Part shown: positions 27,023-36,428 of the stretch, piece by piece
Layout of the letters: every line of letters starts with the position of its first letter
How positions within the stretch are numbered: position 1 is the first letter of the stretch
NCBI GenBank assembly: GCA_963668605.1
Contig: OY764903.1
Span: 3,410,001-3,474,000, forward strand
Origin: G963668605 sp963668605
GTDB lineage: Bacteria > Acidobacteriota > Terriglobia > Bryobacterales > Bryobacteraceae
Direction: 5' to 3'
DNA: 64,000 nt
The notes under the pieces: generated by a model
Told to the model about the DNA's origin: nothing
Databases searched by the model: none
The model's input: only the letters and a program-made list of their open reading frames with translations
Translations under genes and position numbers: made by a program

Positions 27023-27715
27023 ATGACTCGTATTTTGATAATTCTTCTGCTCACAACATTCGCAGGACAGGCGGAGACCACGGCTGGGTCGGGACCGTCA
27101 ATCACGCTCGAGTCGACGGCAGTGTCGCAATACTTATGGCGGGGCTATGTCCTGAACTCATCCGCTTCGCTGCAACCAGCGGTCACGTTGGAGTACGCGG
27201 GCTTCACAGTGTCAAACTGGGCGAATTTTTCGAAGCGCGTTTCGCACAACCAGGCCTGGACCGAAAACGACGTGACGCTGGAATATGCACACCAACTCGG
27301 CCGATTCAGCATATCGGCAGGTTTCCTGGAATACGGCTACCCTGAGTTGGCCGCCGATGAGGGCAATCGCTCACATGAAGTCTCGCTGGGAGTGGCCTAC
27401 TCGCACTACCTCAACCCCTCCATCAAAGCGTACCGGGATTTGTCGCTCGGAAAGGGTTACTACTATTTTCTGGGTGTGACGCACACATACGCCCTGCGCG
27501 ATCGCATAGCGCTGACTCCGTCCGCTGGCATCGGACTAAACCAGCACATGTATCAGCAGGCGACCACGATCAGCGATGTGGATTGCGGACTCAGCTTGGA
27601 CCTTTCGGTAAGCCGTCAGGTGACGGTATCGCCGACGTTTCTCCTCATGAGTGGCAATCGCAGCCTGTTCGGCACCCATTACGCGGTGGGAGTCAAGGCG
27701 GCGTACACACGCTGA
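27023..27715 (+). CDS. Outer-membrane beta-barrel protein, TorF-like
   Basis: A 230-residue protein with a signal peptide (MTRILIILLLTTFAGQAE) and regularly alternating aromatic beta strands throughout. TAVSQYLWRGYVLNSSASLQPAV resembles the start of TorF-family porins. The strands LEYAHQLGRFSISAGFLEYGY and SPTFLLMSGNRSLFGTHYAVG fit a small 10-12-strand barrel. Its transported compound is unknown. It stands alone between the DinB-like and esterase genes. Confidence 0.7.
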   Translation: MTRILIILLLTTFAGQAETTAGSGPSITLESTAVSQYLWRGYVLNSSASLQPAVTLEYAGFTVSNWANFSKRVSHNQAWTENDVTLEYAHQLGRFSISAGFLEYGYPELAADEGNRSHEVSLGVAYSHYLNPSIKAYRDLSLGKGYYYFLGVTHTYALRDRIALTPSAGIGLNQHMYQQATTISDVDCGLSLDLSVSRQVTVSPTFLLMSGNRSLFGTHYAVGVKAAYTR

Positions 27716-27777
27716 GGGCATAATGCACTGGCCACGAGCCACGGCGAAGACTACACTCGCTTGAGGAGGATTTTCCA

Positions 27778-29448
27778 GTGAAAGTGCTTTCCCTGCTTCT
27801 CAGCGCGAGTCTGCTGTGGGCCGCCGACCGCCGCAATAGCGTCACGCCGAATACCGATACGCCCGCTGTGTTCGCTGCTCCAGCCGAGCGGGGCGTGTGG
27901 GAGACGCGCCGGCAGCAGTTGCGCAAGCAGATCCTCTCGGCAGCAGGGCTGATGCCGTTGCCGCCAAGGTCGGCGTTAAATCCGCTGATCGTCGACCGGC
28001 TCGAGCGCAAAGACTATACGATCGAGAAGGTCGCGTTGGAGACGTTGCCGGGATACTGGCTCGGCGGCAACCTGTACCGCCCGAAGGCCGCCGGCCCTCA
28101 CCCCACCGTGCTGCACCCGCACGGCCACTGGACGTATGGGCGGCTTCAGCATGACACGCTTTGCTCAACGCCCACTCTCGCCATCAACCTCGCTCGCCGC
28201 GGCTTCGTCGTCTTTGCCTACGACATGGTGGGCTACAATGACACGGCCCAGACGCCGCACGATTTTTCTACGCCGGAGTTCCAGCTCTGGAGTTTCACGC
28301 CGCTTGGATTGCAGTTATGGAACTCAATCCGGGCCACTGATTTTCTGGAGACCCTGCCGGACGTCGATTCCAAACGGCTGGCGATGACCGGCGCCTCCGG
28401 AGGCGGCACGCAGACCTTCCTGATGACCGCAGTGGATGATCGCATCGCCGTGTCGGCCCCGGTCAACATGATTTCCGGCATCATGCAGGGCGGTTGCATC
28501 TGCGAAAACGCTCCCGGCCTGCGCGTCGCGACGAACAACATCGAGATCGGTGCGATGATGGCGCCACGGCCCATGCTCGCTGTCGCCGCGACCGGCGACT
28601 GGACAAAGAACGTGCCGACTGTCGAGTATCCGGCACTGAAGAAAGTGTGGGAGCTGTACGGCCTGCCGCAACGCGTGGAAACGGTGCAAGTCACCGCACC
28701 GCACAATTACAACAAAGAAAGCCGCGAGGCGGTTTACGAGTTTCTCCGCAAGCATCTATTGCCGGCTTCCCCGCCCTTCCAGGAGCGCTCGGTGACAGTC
28801 GAGCGCCTTCAGGATATGCTCGTCTTCGCCGGACGCACTCTGCCCGCTCACGCGCGCAGCTTCCCCCAGATCTTCGCAGACTGGAAGGCCATGTCGCGCG
28901 CGCAGTCGCAGAGCCTCTCCGCCGCGCAGTCCCGCGAGCGCCTACGGGTCATCTTCCAGATTGACGGCCGAACAGGCGGCGATGCGGTTCGCTCGCAAAT
29001 TATCGAGGGTCGCGGACCAGCTGTGCTCTACCTGCATCCGGAGGGCCTCGATGCCGCGCTGGCCAGCGCCGGGGTAAAACAATTGCGTGCCGAGGGCCGC
29101 GCCGCTGTGCTGATCGACGCCTTTCAGACCGGCGGTGCGAAGGCCGCCCGGGACCGCTCCCACAAGCACTTCCTTACGTTCAACGCAAGCGATGACGCGG
29201 CACGCGTTCAGGATGTCATCGCAACTCTCGAGGCCCGGAAAATCGGCGAGATCCGCGCTGAGGGCAACGCGCGGTGGTGGGCGCTGTTCGCCGCCGCGAT
29301 GAGCGAGCGGCCGGTTCGTTTCGACATTAAGCCCGGCGAGTTCAAGGCCTCGGACGAAGAGTTGACCCGGAATTTTCTGGTCCCCGGCCTGCAACGCGCG
29401 GGCGGGGCGGAAGCGGCGCGGAAACTCCTGCAAAGCGCGGCGCGATAA
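27778..29448 (+). CDS. Secreted alpha/beta hydrolase, acetylxylan esterase-like
   Basis: A 556-residue protein with a signal peptide (MKVLSLLLSASLLWAAD). The hydrolase core has HPTVLHPHGHW (oxyanion region), the nucleophile in MTGASGGGTQTF and the likely catalytic His in VTAPHNYNKES. A second, less conserved domain fills the last 180 residues. The arrangement resembles acetylxylan-esterase-like and dienelactone-hydrolase-like enzymes acting on carbohydrate esters; substrate unproven. The GTG start follows GAGGAGGATTTTCCA. Confidence 0.8.
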   Translation: MKVLSLLLSASLLWAADRRNSVTPNTDTPAVFAAPAERGVWETRRQQLRKQILSAAGLMPLPPRSALNPLIVDRLERKDYTIEKVALETLPGYWLGGNLYRPKAAGPHPTVLHPHGHWTYGRLQHDTLCSTPTLAINLARRGFVVFAYDMVGYNDTAQTPHDFSTPEFQLWSFTPLGLQLWNSIRATDFLETLPDVDSKRLAMTGASGGGTQTFLMTAVDDRIAVSAPVNMISGIMQGGCICENAPGLRVATNNIEIGAMMAPRPMLAVAATGDWTKNVPTVEYPALKKVWELYGLPQRVETVQVTAPHNYNKESREAVYEFLRKHLLPASPPFQERSVTVERLQDMLVFAGRTLPAHARSFPQIFADWKAMSRAQSQSLSAAQSRERLRVIFQIDGRTGGDAVRSQIIEGRGPAVLYLHPEGLDAALASAGVKQLRAEGRAAVLIDAFQTGGAKAARDRSHKHFLTFNASDDAARVQDVIATLEARKIGEIRAEGNARWWALFAAAMSERPVRFDIKPGEFKASDEELTRNFLVPGLQRAGGAEAARKLLQSAAR

Positions 29449-29452
29449 GCCG

Positions 29453-30085
29453 TTAGCGCCGGACCGTGCGGCCCCAGACTTCGATCCAATCGACGCGTGA
29501 GCAGGCAGGCGTGCCGCCGCCTGTCATCAGATCGGTCCAGCCGATCTCGTCGACCTTGCTGAGATCGGGCTTTTCGACCCAGCCGCCTTCCACAACGGTC
29601 TTGCTGTCGAATTTGCGCCAGCGAATATCGCTCAGGTTGAACTCGCGTACACGCCAGTCCTCGGAAGCCCCATCGGACTGATCGCTGACAAGCCATGCGC
29701 CGTTGGCCAACTTGAGGATGATGCGCAACTCGCGGAAGCCGGCCTGCTTGCTGCGCCAGACGATTTTCGACTGGCCTGTCAGGTCGACGTAGGCCGACTT
29801 GTGTTTCAGGGCTATCGCGCAATTTCCAACGCAGGTGCCCGTCCAGATGTAAAACGGATCGTCGGCTGGTTTGTCGTGGTGACTCTTCTTGATGCCGTCC
29901 TTGCCGGGGCCGTAGAGTCCAACCAGCAGATTCGTATTGGCCACGTGTTCCTGAGTGACCGGCGTGGCAGCGGGCAGTTCCTTCCAATCTTCGCGAAAGA
30001 ACAGCGGCGGGCGATCCTGCGCCAAAGCGCAGGCAGAGAGCAATACGATGGCGCTAAGCAAGAACTTCACGGGCTGATAATTCAT
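29453..30085 (-). CDS. Secreted beta-rich protein of unknown function
   Basis: A 210-residue protein with a signal peptide (MNYQPVKFLLSAIVLLSACALAQ) and a beta-rich mature part I do not recognise. Two Cys lie close together in WTGTCVGNCAIAL. The C-terminal half (VDLTGQSKIVWRSKQAG, ELRIILKLANGAWLV, CSRVDWIEVWGR) has the look of a carbohydrate-binding or concanavalin-like sandwich. An ATG five codons upstream (30100) is an alternative start; neither has a clear Shine-Dalgarno. It converges with the esterase gene. Confidence 0.7.
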   Translation of the reverse strand: MNYQPVKFLLSAIVLLSACALAQDRPPLFFREDWKELPAATPVTQEHVANTNLLVGLYGPGKDGIKKSHHDKPADDPFYIWTGTCVGNCAIALKHKSAYVDLTGQSKIVWRSKQAGFRELRIILKLANGAWLVSDQSDGASEDWRVREFNLSDIRWRKFDSKTVVEGGWVEKPDLSKVDEIGWTDLMTGGGTPACSRVDWIEVWGRTVRR

Positions 30086-30122
30086 GTACTGAGAATGCAT
30101 GCGCTGATAATACAATGATTGC

Positions 30123-32471
30123 TTGACGAAAAAGAAATCGCGGGTCGCGCGCCCCGCGGCGGCGCAACGAATTCGGTGGGATCGCGCCTCCTGGGTGTTG
30201 CGCTTGCTTCTGACGCTGTATGTCGCTCTGGCCGCCGTCACGATCCGGTATCATCCGATCAGCACGGGCCTCGATGGCGCGTGGGCCTACGGTGTGAACC
30301 TGTTCGCCGCGCGCGGGCTGATCTTCGGACGGGATGTCGGCTTTACGTATGGGCCGCTCAGCTACTTGACGCTGCCGATGAATCTGGGCTCCAACCTGAC
30401 CCAAGGCATCGCGTTTCAATTCTGCGTCTGGTTGCTGTTTGCCGGAACGATCGTCTGGGCTGCATTGGTGCGCCGCGTGGCGTTGGCGGGATTGACGCTA
30501 TTCGCCGCGCTGCTTTTCACCGGGCTGCCTACTTTCGGGACCCTGGGTTATGCCGGGCCCGACCTCTTTGCCGCGTACACGGCGTTGCTGCTACTTGGCT
30601 GCGCCGCTGTGGCGCGCCGCTGGGTCTGGCCTTTTTGCGCTGCGGTAGCATTCGCCGCGCTGCTGTTCCTGGTGAAATTCAGCAGCGCCATCCTGGTGTG
30701 GAGCGCGTTGCTGATCTTCGCCGGAGCGCTGTCGCTGCGGGATCGCCGCAAAGGCGCGCAGGCAGCGCTGCTGGCGATCGTGGCCGTGCCACTTGCATGC
30801 GCCGTTTGCTATCTGATCTACTTTCCTTCGCTCAATGCCCTTTGGTGCTATACACGGTTAGGGTTTGAGATCTCCTCGGGCTACAGCTCTGCGATGAGTT
30901 ACCCGTCAGGGGACGACGGTCCGCGACTCGCCCTTGCTCTGTCGTTAATCTATGCGCTGGCCTGCGTTTACCTGCTGTGGAGAAAACACCCAGGCTTTGC
31001 GCTCTGCGCCGCGATGGCGGGCCCGCTGTTTCTCTCCTTCAAGCACTCCTTCGTGCGCGAGCCTGGACACAGCGGAATTTTCGCCTCGTTCTTCGTCCTG
31101 ACGTGGGCTTTGATCGTGCTGTTCGTCGAAGTTCGCGGGCGCGACCGCTGGGTGTTGGCCGCCGCGTTGCTGCTGTCACTAGGAGGCTGGCTTCAATCGG
31201 AGAATGCGCCGGCTCTTTGGAAGCGGGCCGTCGAGACATCCGCCGGGTTGCAGAGCGCCTCGAGCCTCGCGAGCATCTGGCGCGTTCCGGCCATACGCCG
31301 CAGTCTGGATGCCCAGGCCAAGGACGAACTCGGAGCCGATAAACTGCCGCCCGCACTCCTGCAAAGGCTCGGCAACGAAAGCACCAGTATCTTTCCGTAT
31401 GAGTTGACCTACGCCGCGGCCAACCCTATGCGCTACCAGCCGTTCCCGATCGCTCAGACCTACGGCGCATACACGGCTTTTCTCGACAACTGGAACGCCG
31501 CCGCCGTTGCATCCACGGGCGCACCGTCGCGAATCGTGTTCGAATGGGAGGCAATCGACCAGCGCCATCCGCTGTTGGACGTCCCGGCTATGTCGCTCGA
31601 GCTCTTGCGGCGCTACGAACTCGACTCAGTTTACAACGGCGTGCTGCTGCTACGGCGCAGACCGCAGCCGGCCTTTCAAATCACTCGGCAGATCGCAAGC
31701 ACAACGTTGCGCATCGCGGAAACGTTCCGAGTCCCCGATTCGGAACAGCCACTGATCGCGCGGATCCATCTGCGCTACACGCCCAGCGGACGCTTTCGGC
31801 GTTTCGCCTTCCGCATACCCGAAGTGCGCGTGCTGGTTCACACCGCAGCCGGGCGGACGCTTTCGGCGCGCGTCCCTCCCGAGGTCCTGGACAACGGCAT
31901 ACCATTGAACTTGCTGCCTCTCGACCTGAATGATTTTCGGACACTGATTTCCGGGCAGCGCATTGATCCGGTGCAGAGCCTCACGATCGGTGGCGAAGGC
32001 GCCCGATTCTTCGAGCCCAACGTGAGCGCCGAGCTTCTTGAAATTTCAGACTGGACCCTGCGACCTGCCGCCCCGCCCGTGGCGCTGCACTCGCGCGGAT
32101 CGCTCGACTCGATCCAGGTGGAGACGATCAACGATACCAATGCGGCCGGGCGCGGTGAGGTGATCCCGATCCGGGATCGCTACGGTTTCGTGCAAGTCAG
32201 GGGCTGGGCATTGGACGGATTGCGCGGCCAGACCGCGGGCGGGGTTCAGGTACTTCTCGATGGTGTTCCCTATTACGCACAGTATGGAGCCAAGCGGCCC
32301 GACGTGGCCGCACTGCAGCACTGTCCCGAGTGCCTGGCCTCGGGTTTCGATTGGGCCATCGCGACGCACGAACTCGGCCACCAACCGCACGTGTTGACGT
32401 TTCGGATCCTGCATAAGGATGGCGCGAGCTATTACGACACCGACCGCGCCGTGCGCTTCCGCATCGAATAG
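30123..32471 (+). CDS. Large polytopic membrane protein, possible GT-C-type glycosyltransferase
   Basis: A 782-residue protein. The first about 350 residues hold around ten membrane helices; the rest is a soluble, probably periplasmic part with beta-rich segments. The first loop carries HPISTGLDGAWAYGVNLFA and GRDVGFTYGPLSYLTLP, a layout seen in uncharacterised membrane proteins and reminiscent of the acidic first loop of GT-C glycosyltransferases. The start is a TTG followed by KKKSR; no ATG lies near. The C-terminal domain is not a family I recognise. The GT-C reading is speculative. Confidence 0.7.
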   Translation: MTKKKSRVARPAAAQRIRWDRASWVLRLLLTLYVALAAVTIRYHPISTGLDGAWAYGVNLFAARGLIFGRDVGFTYGPLSYLTLPMNLGSNLTQGIAFQFCVWLLFAGTIVWAALVRRVALAGLTLFAALLFTGLPTFGTLGYAGPDLFAAYTALLLLGCAAVARRWVWPFCAAVAFAALLFLVKFSSAILVWSALLIFAGALSLRDRRKGAQAALLAIVAVPLACAVCYLIYFPSLNALWCYTRLGFEISSGYSSAMSYPSGDDGPRLALALSLIYALACVYLLWRKHPGFALCAAMAGPLFLSFKHSFVREPGHSGIFASFFVLTWALIVLFVEVRGRDRWVLAAALLLSLGGWLQSENAPALWKRAVETSAGLQSASSLASIWRVPAIRRSLDAQAKDELGADKLPPALLQRLGNESTSIFPYELTYAAANPMRYQPFPIAQTYGAYTAFLDNWNAAAVASTGAPSRIVFEWEAIDQRHPLLDVPAMSLELLRRYELDSVYNGVLLLRRRPQPAFQITRQIASTTLRIAETFRVPDSEQPLIARIHLRYTPSGRFRRFAFRIPEVRVLVHTAAGRTLSARVPPEVLDNGIPLNLLPLDLNDFRTLISGQRIDPVQSLTIGGEGARFFEPNVSAELLEISDWTLRPAAPPVALHSRGSLDSIQVETINDTNAAGRGEVIPIRDRYGFVQVRGWALDGLRGQTAGGVQVLLDGVPYYAQYGAKRPDVAALQHCPECLASGFDWAIATHELGHQPHVLTFRILHKDGASYYDTDRAVRFRIE

Positions 32472-32524
32472 GGAGTGGACAAGGTCCGCGCACGCAGGCT
32501 GTCCAATCTGATAGCCTTGGCCTG

Positions 32525-33817
32525 ATGAATTCTCCAAATCCGGCCCTTGCTCCGGCGGGCCAGAAACCAACCCGGGCCCGCCATTGGGTCGTCGTTTTCG
32601 CTGTGACGCTGGCGATTCTGGCATATATCGATCGCGTCTGCATCTCGCAGGCTGCGCCAATCATCAGCCGTGATTTGGACCTCTCGAAATCGCAGATGGG
32701 GTTAGTGTTCTCGGCCTTCGCGCTGGCCTATGCGCTATTTGAAATTCCCGGCGGCTGGATGGGTGACTGGATGGGCCCGCGGCGCGTACTGATGCGCATT
32801 GTAATGTGGTGGTCGGTCTTCACTGCAGCCACGGGAGGCGTGTGGGGGTTCACTTCGTTGTGGGTTACCCGGTTTCTTTTTGGCGCCGGCGAAGCCGGTT
32901 GCTTCCCGAACCTGACCAAAGCGTTCACCACCTGGCTGCCGCAGAATGAACGCGTCAAGGCGCAGGGCATCATGTGGATGTTCGCGCGCTGGGGCGGAGC
33001 GTTCACTCCGCCGTTGGTGATCCTCACATTCCAATATGTGAGCTGGCGTTGGGCCTTCGTGATCTTCGGAGGACTCGGCGTCATTTGGGCGACTTTTTTC
33101 TATTCCTGGTTTCGCGATAACCCGCGCGATCAACCGTCCGTCAACGCGGCCGAGTTGGCGCTTATGGAGGGTTCTGAGAACCTGGCCTCAGGCCACGGCG
33201 ATGTGCCGTGGAGTAAGATGGTCCGCTCGCGCTCCGTGTGGCTTCTCTGGGCGCAATACTTCTGCATCTCGTACCCCTGGTATTTCTACATCACTTGGCT
33301 GCCCACGTACTTGCAGGAGTACCGCCATCTGACGCCGCTGGAAAGCTCAAAGTACGCCATCCTGCCGCTCTTTTTCGGCGGTTTTGGAAACCTGCTGTGC
33401 GGCTTCACTTCCAGCCACCTCGCACACTGGACCGGCAGTGTCAAAATCAGCCGGCGCATCACTGGAACACTCGGGTTCTTTGGTGCAGCCATGTGTCTGC
33501 TGCTCTCCATGCATCTGAGTAGCCCTTTGTGGGGCATGATCGCGATGGGCTTCGCGAGTTTCTTTAACGATCTCGTAATGCCGGGCGCCTGGGGATCCTG
33601 CATGGACATCGGCGGCAAGTACGCCGGCACGCTCTCCGGCTCCATGAACATGATGGGGAACCTGGCGGGATTTGTCGCGCCCGCAATGGGCGGTTACATT
33701 CTACAGCGCACCGGCGGCGACTGGAACCTGTTTCTTTACACGATGGTCGGCATGTACCTGCTTGGGACACTGTGCTGGCCGTTCATCGATCCGGTGAAGC
33801 CGATCGACCGGGACTGA
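32525..33817 (+). CDS. MFS transporter, anion:cation symporter (ACS) family
   Basis: A 430-residue, 12-helix permease. The N-terminal ILAYIDRVCISQAAPIISRDL and the motif FALAYALFEIPGGWMGDWMGPRRVL are typical of ACS members that import hexuronates, glucarate or tartrate by proton symport. FGAGEAGCFPNLTKAFTTWLP and FARWGGAFTPPL are further family signatures. The substrate is probably a sugar acid, which would suit the ManD-like dehydratase at 24983. It follows the large membrane protein by 53 bases. Confidence 0.88.
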   Translation: MNSPNPALAPAGQKPTRARHWVVVFAVTLAILAYIDRVCISQAAPIISRDLDLSKSQMGLVFSAFALAYALFEIPGGWMGDWMGPRRVLMRIVMWWSVFTAATGGVWGFTSLWVTRFLFGAGEAGCFPNLTKAFTTWLPQNERVKAQGIMWMFARWGGAFTPPLVILTFQYVSWRWAFVIFGGLGVIWATFFYSWFRDNPRDQPSVNAAELALMEGSENLASGHGDVPWSKMVRSRSVWLLWAQYFCISYPWYFYITWLPTYLQEYRHLTPLESSKYAILPLFFGGFGNLLCGFTSSHLAHWTGSVKISRRITGTLGFFGAAMCLLLSMHLSSPLWGMIAMGFASFFNDLVMPGAWGSCMDIGGKYAGTLSGSMNMMGNLAGFVAPAMGGYILQRTGGDWNLFLYTMVGMYLLGTLCWPFIDPVKPIDRD

Positions 33818-33840
33818 ATTCTCCGCGGCAAAACGGCAGG

Positions 33841-34578
33841 TTAGAAACTGCGTACGCCCATAGCGACGATGTCGTCCACGCGCATCGTCTCCTTGACGAC
33901 GAAGGGTTCGCCGTAGCGTACGCCAATGAGGTTGCCATAGAAGCGCGCGATCGCAGCCAGGCGCTCGCGGATCTCCTGTTCCTTGGGAAACAGGCTCGCG
34001 GCCTGCTCCACTTCGCCATACTGCGAGCGGTAGCTGAGCAGCGCCTCCATGCGGCGTTCAAACTGCGTGCTGATGTCGACGACGAACGACGGCGTTACGT
34101 TGGCGTAAAGCGAAGAGTAGATCACCTTGAACGGCCGGTGCGCTTCCGAGTAGGCGTCGAGTTTCTTTAGCCCTGCGAGGAAGCAGGCTTCATAGGCAAT
34201 CTCGCCGGCACGGTAGTGGTCCGGGTGGCGCGCCTCCCAATATGGCAGGATCACAACGCGCGGTTTCAGAGCGCGCAGGTCGCCAGCGAGCGTCATGCGC
34301 AGGCTGATCGTATTTTCGAGCCGCGCGTCGGGAAAGCGCCGGTTGCCGCGCCAGCTCAGTAACATATGCCGCCCGGCTTCGGCGGACTCTTCGATGCGCA
34401 ACTCCGGCGTTCCACGGCTGCCCATGTCGCCCGCCGTCAGATCGAGCACGCCGGTCCGATAGCCCATCTCGGCCGCTTTGATCAGAGTGCCGCCGCAAGT
34501 CTGCTCGACGTCGTCGGGATGCGCGGCGATCGCGAGAACGTCGACTGCGGCGAGTTCGCTCATATCGGAAACAGTCAT
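33841..34578 (-). CDS. bshB1: PIG-L family deacetylase, BshB1-like
   Basis: A 245-residue zinc-dependent N-acetylglucosaminyl deacetylase. The zinc motif is AAHPDDVEQTCGG, with the later HPDHYRAGEIAYEACF supplying the third ligand. Overall sequence and length match BshB1, which deacetylates GlcNAc-malate in bacillithiol synthesis. bshA and bshC are not in the window. The ATG at 34578 follows GGTGAAACTCGA; a longer frame overlaps the rhomboid gene. It is the last gene of pfkB-rhomboid-bshB1. Confidence 0.86.
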   Translation of the reverse strand: MTVSDMSELAAVDVLAIAAHPDDVEQTCGGTLIKAAEMGYRTGVLDLTAGDMGSRGTPELRIEESAEAGRHMLLSWRGNRRFPDARLENTISLRMTLAGDLRALKPRVVILPYWEARHPDHYRAGEIAYEACFLAGLKKLDAYSEAHRPFKVIYSSLYANVTPSFVVDISTQFERRMEALLSYRSQYGEVEQAASLFPKEQEIRERLAAIARFYGNLIGVRYGEPFVVKETMRVDDIVAMGVRSF

Positions 34579-34585
34579 TCGAGTT

Positions 34586-35254
34586 TCACCAATGCACCTC
34601 GGAACGGCGGCCATAACGCTCCTTAGGCCGCAGCAAATAGATCAGGAGCAGACCCGCCAGAAAGCCTCCGATGTGCGCGAACCAGGCCACACCACCGCGC
34701 GACAGTTGGGAATAGCCGATGCTGCCCACGCCGCTGAAGACTTGCAGAAACATCCAGTAAAGCAGGATCAGGTACGCCGGGATCTCGACCGTCGTAAAGA
34801 AGACGAAGATCGGAATCAGCGTCACAATTCGTGAGTGCGGGAACTTCACCAGATAGGCGCCCATCACACCGGCGATCGCGCCGCTGGCGCCTACGGCCGG
34901 AACGCGCGAAAGCGGATTGGCCCAGACATGCACGAGCCCCGCAATAATGCCGCACAGCAGATAGAAGAGCAGGTACTTCCAGCGCCCCAGGATATCCTCG
35001 ATATTGTCGCCATAAATCCACAGAAACCACATGTTGCCGATCAGGTGCATCCAGCCCCCATGCAGGAACATAGAGGTGACCAGCGTGGACCAGGCGAAGC
35101 GGTCCGGAATCGTTCCGAACTCGAGCAGCAGATGATTCCGAGAGAAAGGGTCGAGCGAGACTTCGTAGAGGAACACCAAAACGTTAACGGCGATGATCAG
35201 AAATGTGATCACCGGCCGTGAGTAGCTCGGTTGCGTGTCGCGAAGCGGTATCAT
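34586..35254 (-). CDS. Rhomboid-family intramembrane serine protease
   Basis: A 222-residue membrane protease with six predicted helices. The catalytic Ser is in AVGASGAIAGVMGAYL (GASG) and the His in WFAHIGGFLAG; the loop-1 motif is LVTSMFLHGGWMHLIGNMWFLWIYG. It cleaves transmembrane substrates within the inner membrane; substrate unknown. It starts 6 bases after the PfkB gene and ends 7 bases before the BshB1 start, so all three are probably one transcript. Confidence 0.94.
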   Translation of the reverse strand: MIPLRDTQPSYSRPVITFLIIAVNVLVFLYEVSLDPFSRNHLLLEFGTIPDRFAWSTLVTSMFLHGGWMHLIGNMWFLWIYGDNIEDILGRWKYLLFYLLCGIIAGLVHVWANPLSRVPAVGASGAIAGVMGAYLVKFPHSRIVTLIPIFVFFTTVEIPAYLILLYWMFLQVFSGVGSIGYSQLSRGGVAWFAHIGGFLAGLLLIYLLRPKERYGRRSEVHW

Positions 35255-35260
35255 CGCAAA

Positions 35261-36208
35261 TCAGTTCCGCGCGATCGCGGCGAAGTCCTTGTGGGACCGG
35301 CGCTCGCCATGCGCCATCAACACTTTGGCGTCCGCCAGCGTACGGATGCCTCCGCCGGCGCCTAGCGCCGTACAATTCAGGGCCGCCATCGCGTTCGACA
35401 GGTCCAGCGCCTCCTGTATCGGCAATCCCTCAAGCACAGCGTAGCAGAACGCTCCATGGAAGACGTCGCCGGCACCGGTGGTGTCGACACAGTTCACGAC
35501 GAATGCCGGCGAGTAGACGAAGCTCCCATCGACGCGCGCCAGAGCTCCGTGAGAACCGAGCGTCATCGCCGCCACCTTCATACCGTATTCGTTCTGAAGC
35601 AGTTCGAGGGCACGCAACGGGTCGCGCTCCGTCGTCCACTGCCCTGGGAATTCGGAACTCGCAATCAGGTAGTCGACCAAAGGCAGGACGCCGTCGAAGC
35701 CGTGGTAGATAGTGTCGACGTCAACCGTGACCGGGATGCCAAGGCGCCGCGCGATGGAGGCCGCCTTTTGCACGGCCGGGGTGTCGTGGCCATCGATATG
35801 CAGCAGACGGGCACAGGCGATCTGCTCCTCTTCGATTTCGACCGGGTCGAGGCGCAGGCAGTCCTCCCTGCGCCACAGGACAGTGCGTTCGCCAGTCGCC
35901 TGGTCGATCAAAATATAGGCGGTCTGATTCGGACAGCCAGCGCGAATCTGGACATGATCGAGATTGATGCCAGTACCTCGCAGGCTCTCCATTAGAACCT
36001 GTCCGCGGTAATCGTCGCCCACCGTGCCGATGTACTTCACGCGCAGGCCAAGGCGAGCGCACGTTACCATAGCGGTGGCGACCTGTCCGCCCGGGCTCAG
36101 AATCTCTTCAGTAAAACGCTCTTTCCCGGCATAGGCGGGAAACTTTGGCAACAGGATCAGGGTATCGGTGGCGTTGAGGCCGACCCCTACGACATCGAAT
36201 TCCGGCAT
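35261..36208 (-). CDS. PfkB-family carbohydrate kinase
   Basis: A 315-residue ribokinase-like kinase. The first signature region is LSPGGQVATAMVTCARLG and the second is VDTTGAGDVFHGAFCYAV, with the catalytic Asp in TGAGD. It phosphorylates a sugar or nucleoside with ATP; substrate unknown. The ATG at 36208 (MPEFDVVG) is preferred, though a TTG three codons upstream also fits. It heads the pfkB-rhomboid-bshB1 operon. Confidence 0.9.
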   Translation of the reverse strand: MPEFDVVGVGLNATDTLILLPKFPAYAGKERFTEEILSPGGQVATAMVTCARLGLRVKYIGTVGDDYRGQVLMESLRGTGINLDHVQIRAGCPNQTAYILIDQATGERTVLWRREDCLRLDPVEIEEEQIACARLLHIDGHDTPAVQKAASIARRLGIPVTVDVDTIYHGFDGVLPLVDYLIASSEFPGQWTTERDPLRALELLQNEYGMKVAAMTLGSHGALARVDGSFVYSPAFVVNCVDTTGAGDVFHGAFCYAVLEGLPIQEALDLSNAMAALNCTALGAGGGIRTLADAKVLMAHGERRSHKDFAAIARN

Positions 36209-36220
36209 GGCCTTCAAAGA

Positions 36221-36251
36221 TTACCACAAGCGGGTGGCAGAGGTTACCACA
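36221..36251. repeat. Direct repeat TTACCACA in a divergent promoter region
   Basis: TTACCACA occurs at 36221-36228 and again at 36244-36251, a spacing of 23 bases, just upstream of the PfkB start. The rest of the 220-base divergent gap (36209-36428) is AT-richer than its surroundings and must hold promoters for both directions. A regulator-binding role is only a possibility. Confidence 0.3.
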
Positions 36252-36428
36252 GACGACCGCCATTTTGTATTCTATGACTTTCCGGAAGCCGCAACCCTTG
36301 GCTGCGGAGTGTGTTACACTTTTTGGTAGAAAATATAGTGGGAAAGGCTGACATTTAGCAACCTTTGCCCCACTTTCAGCGTCAGATAAGTGTGGGGGGC
36401 GCTATAAGCGTTGCCTGCGGAAATTTCA

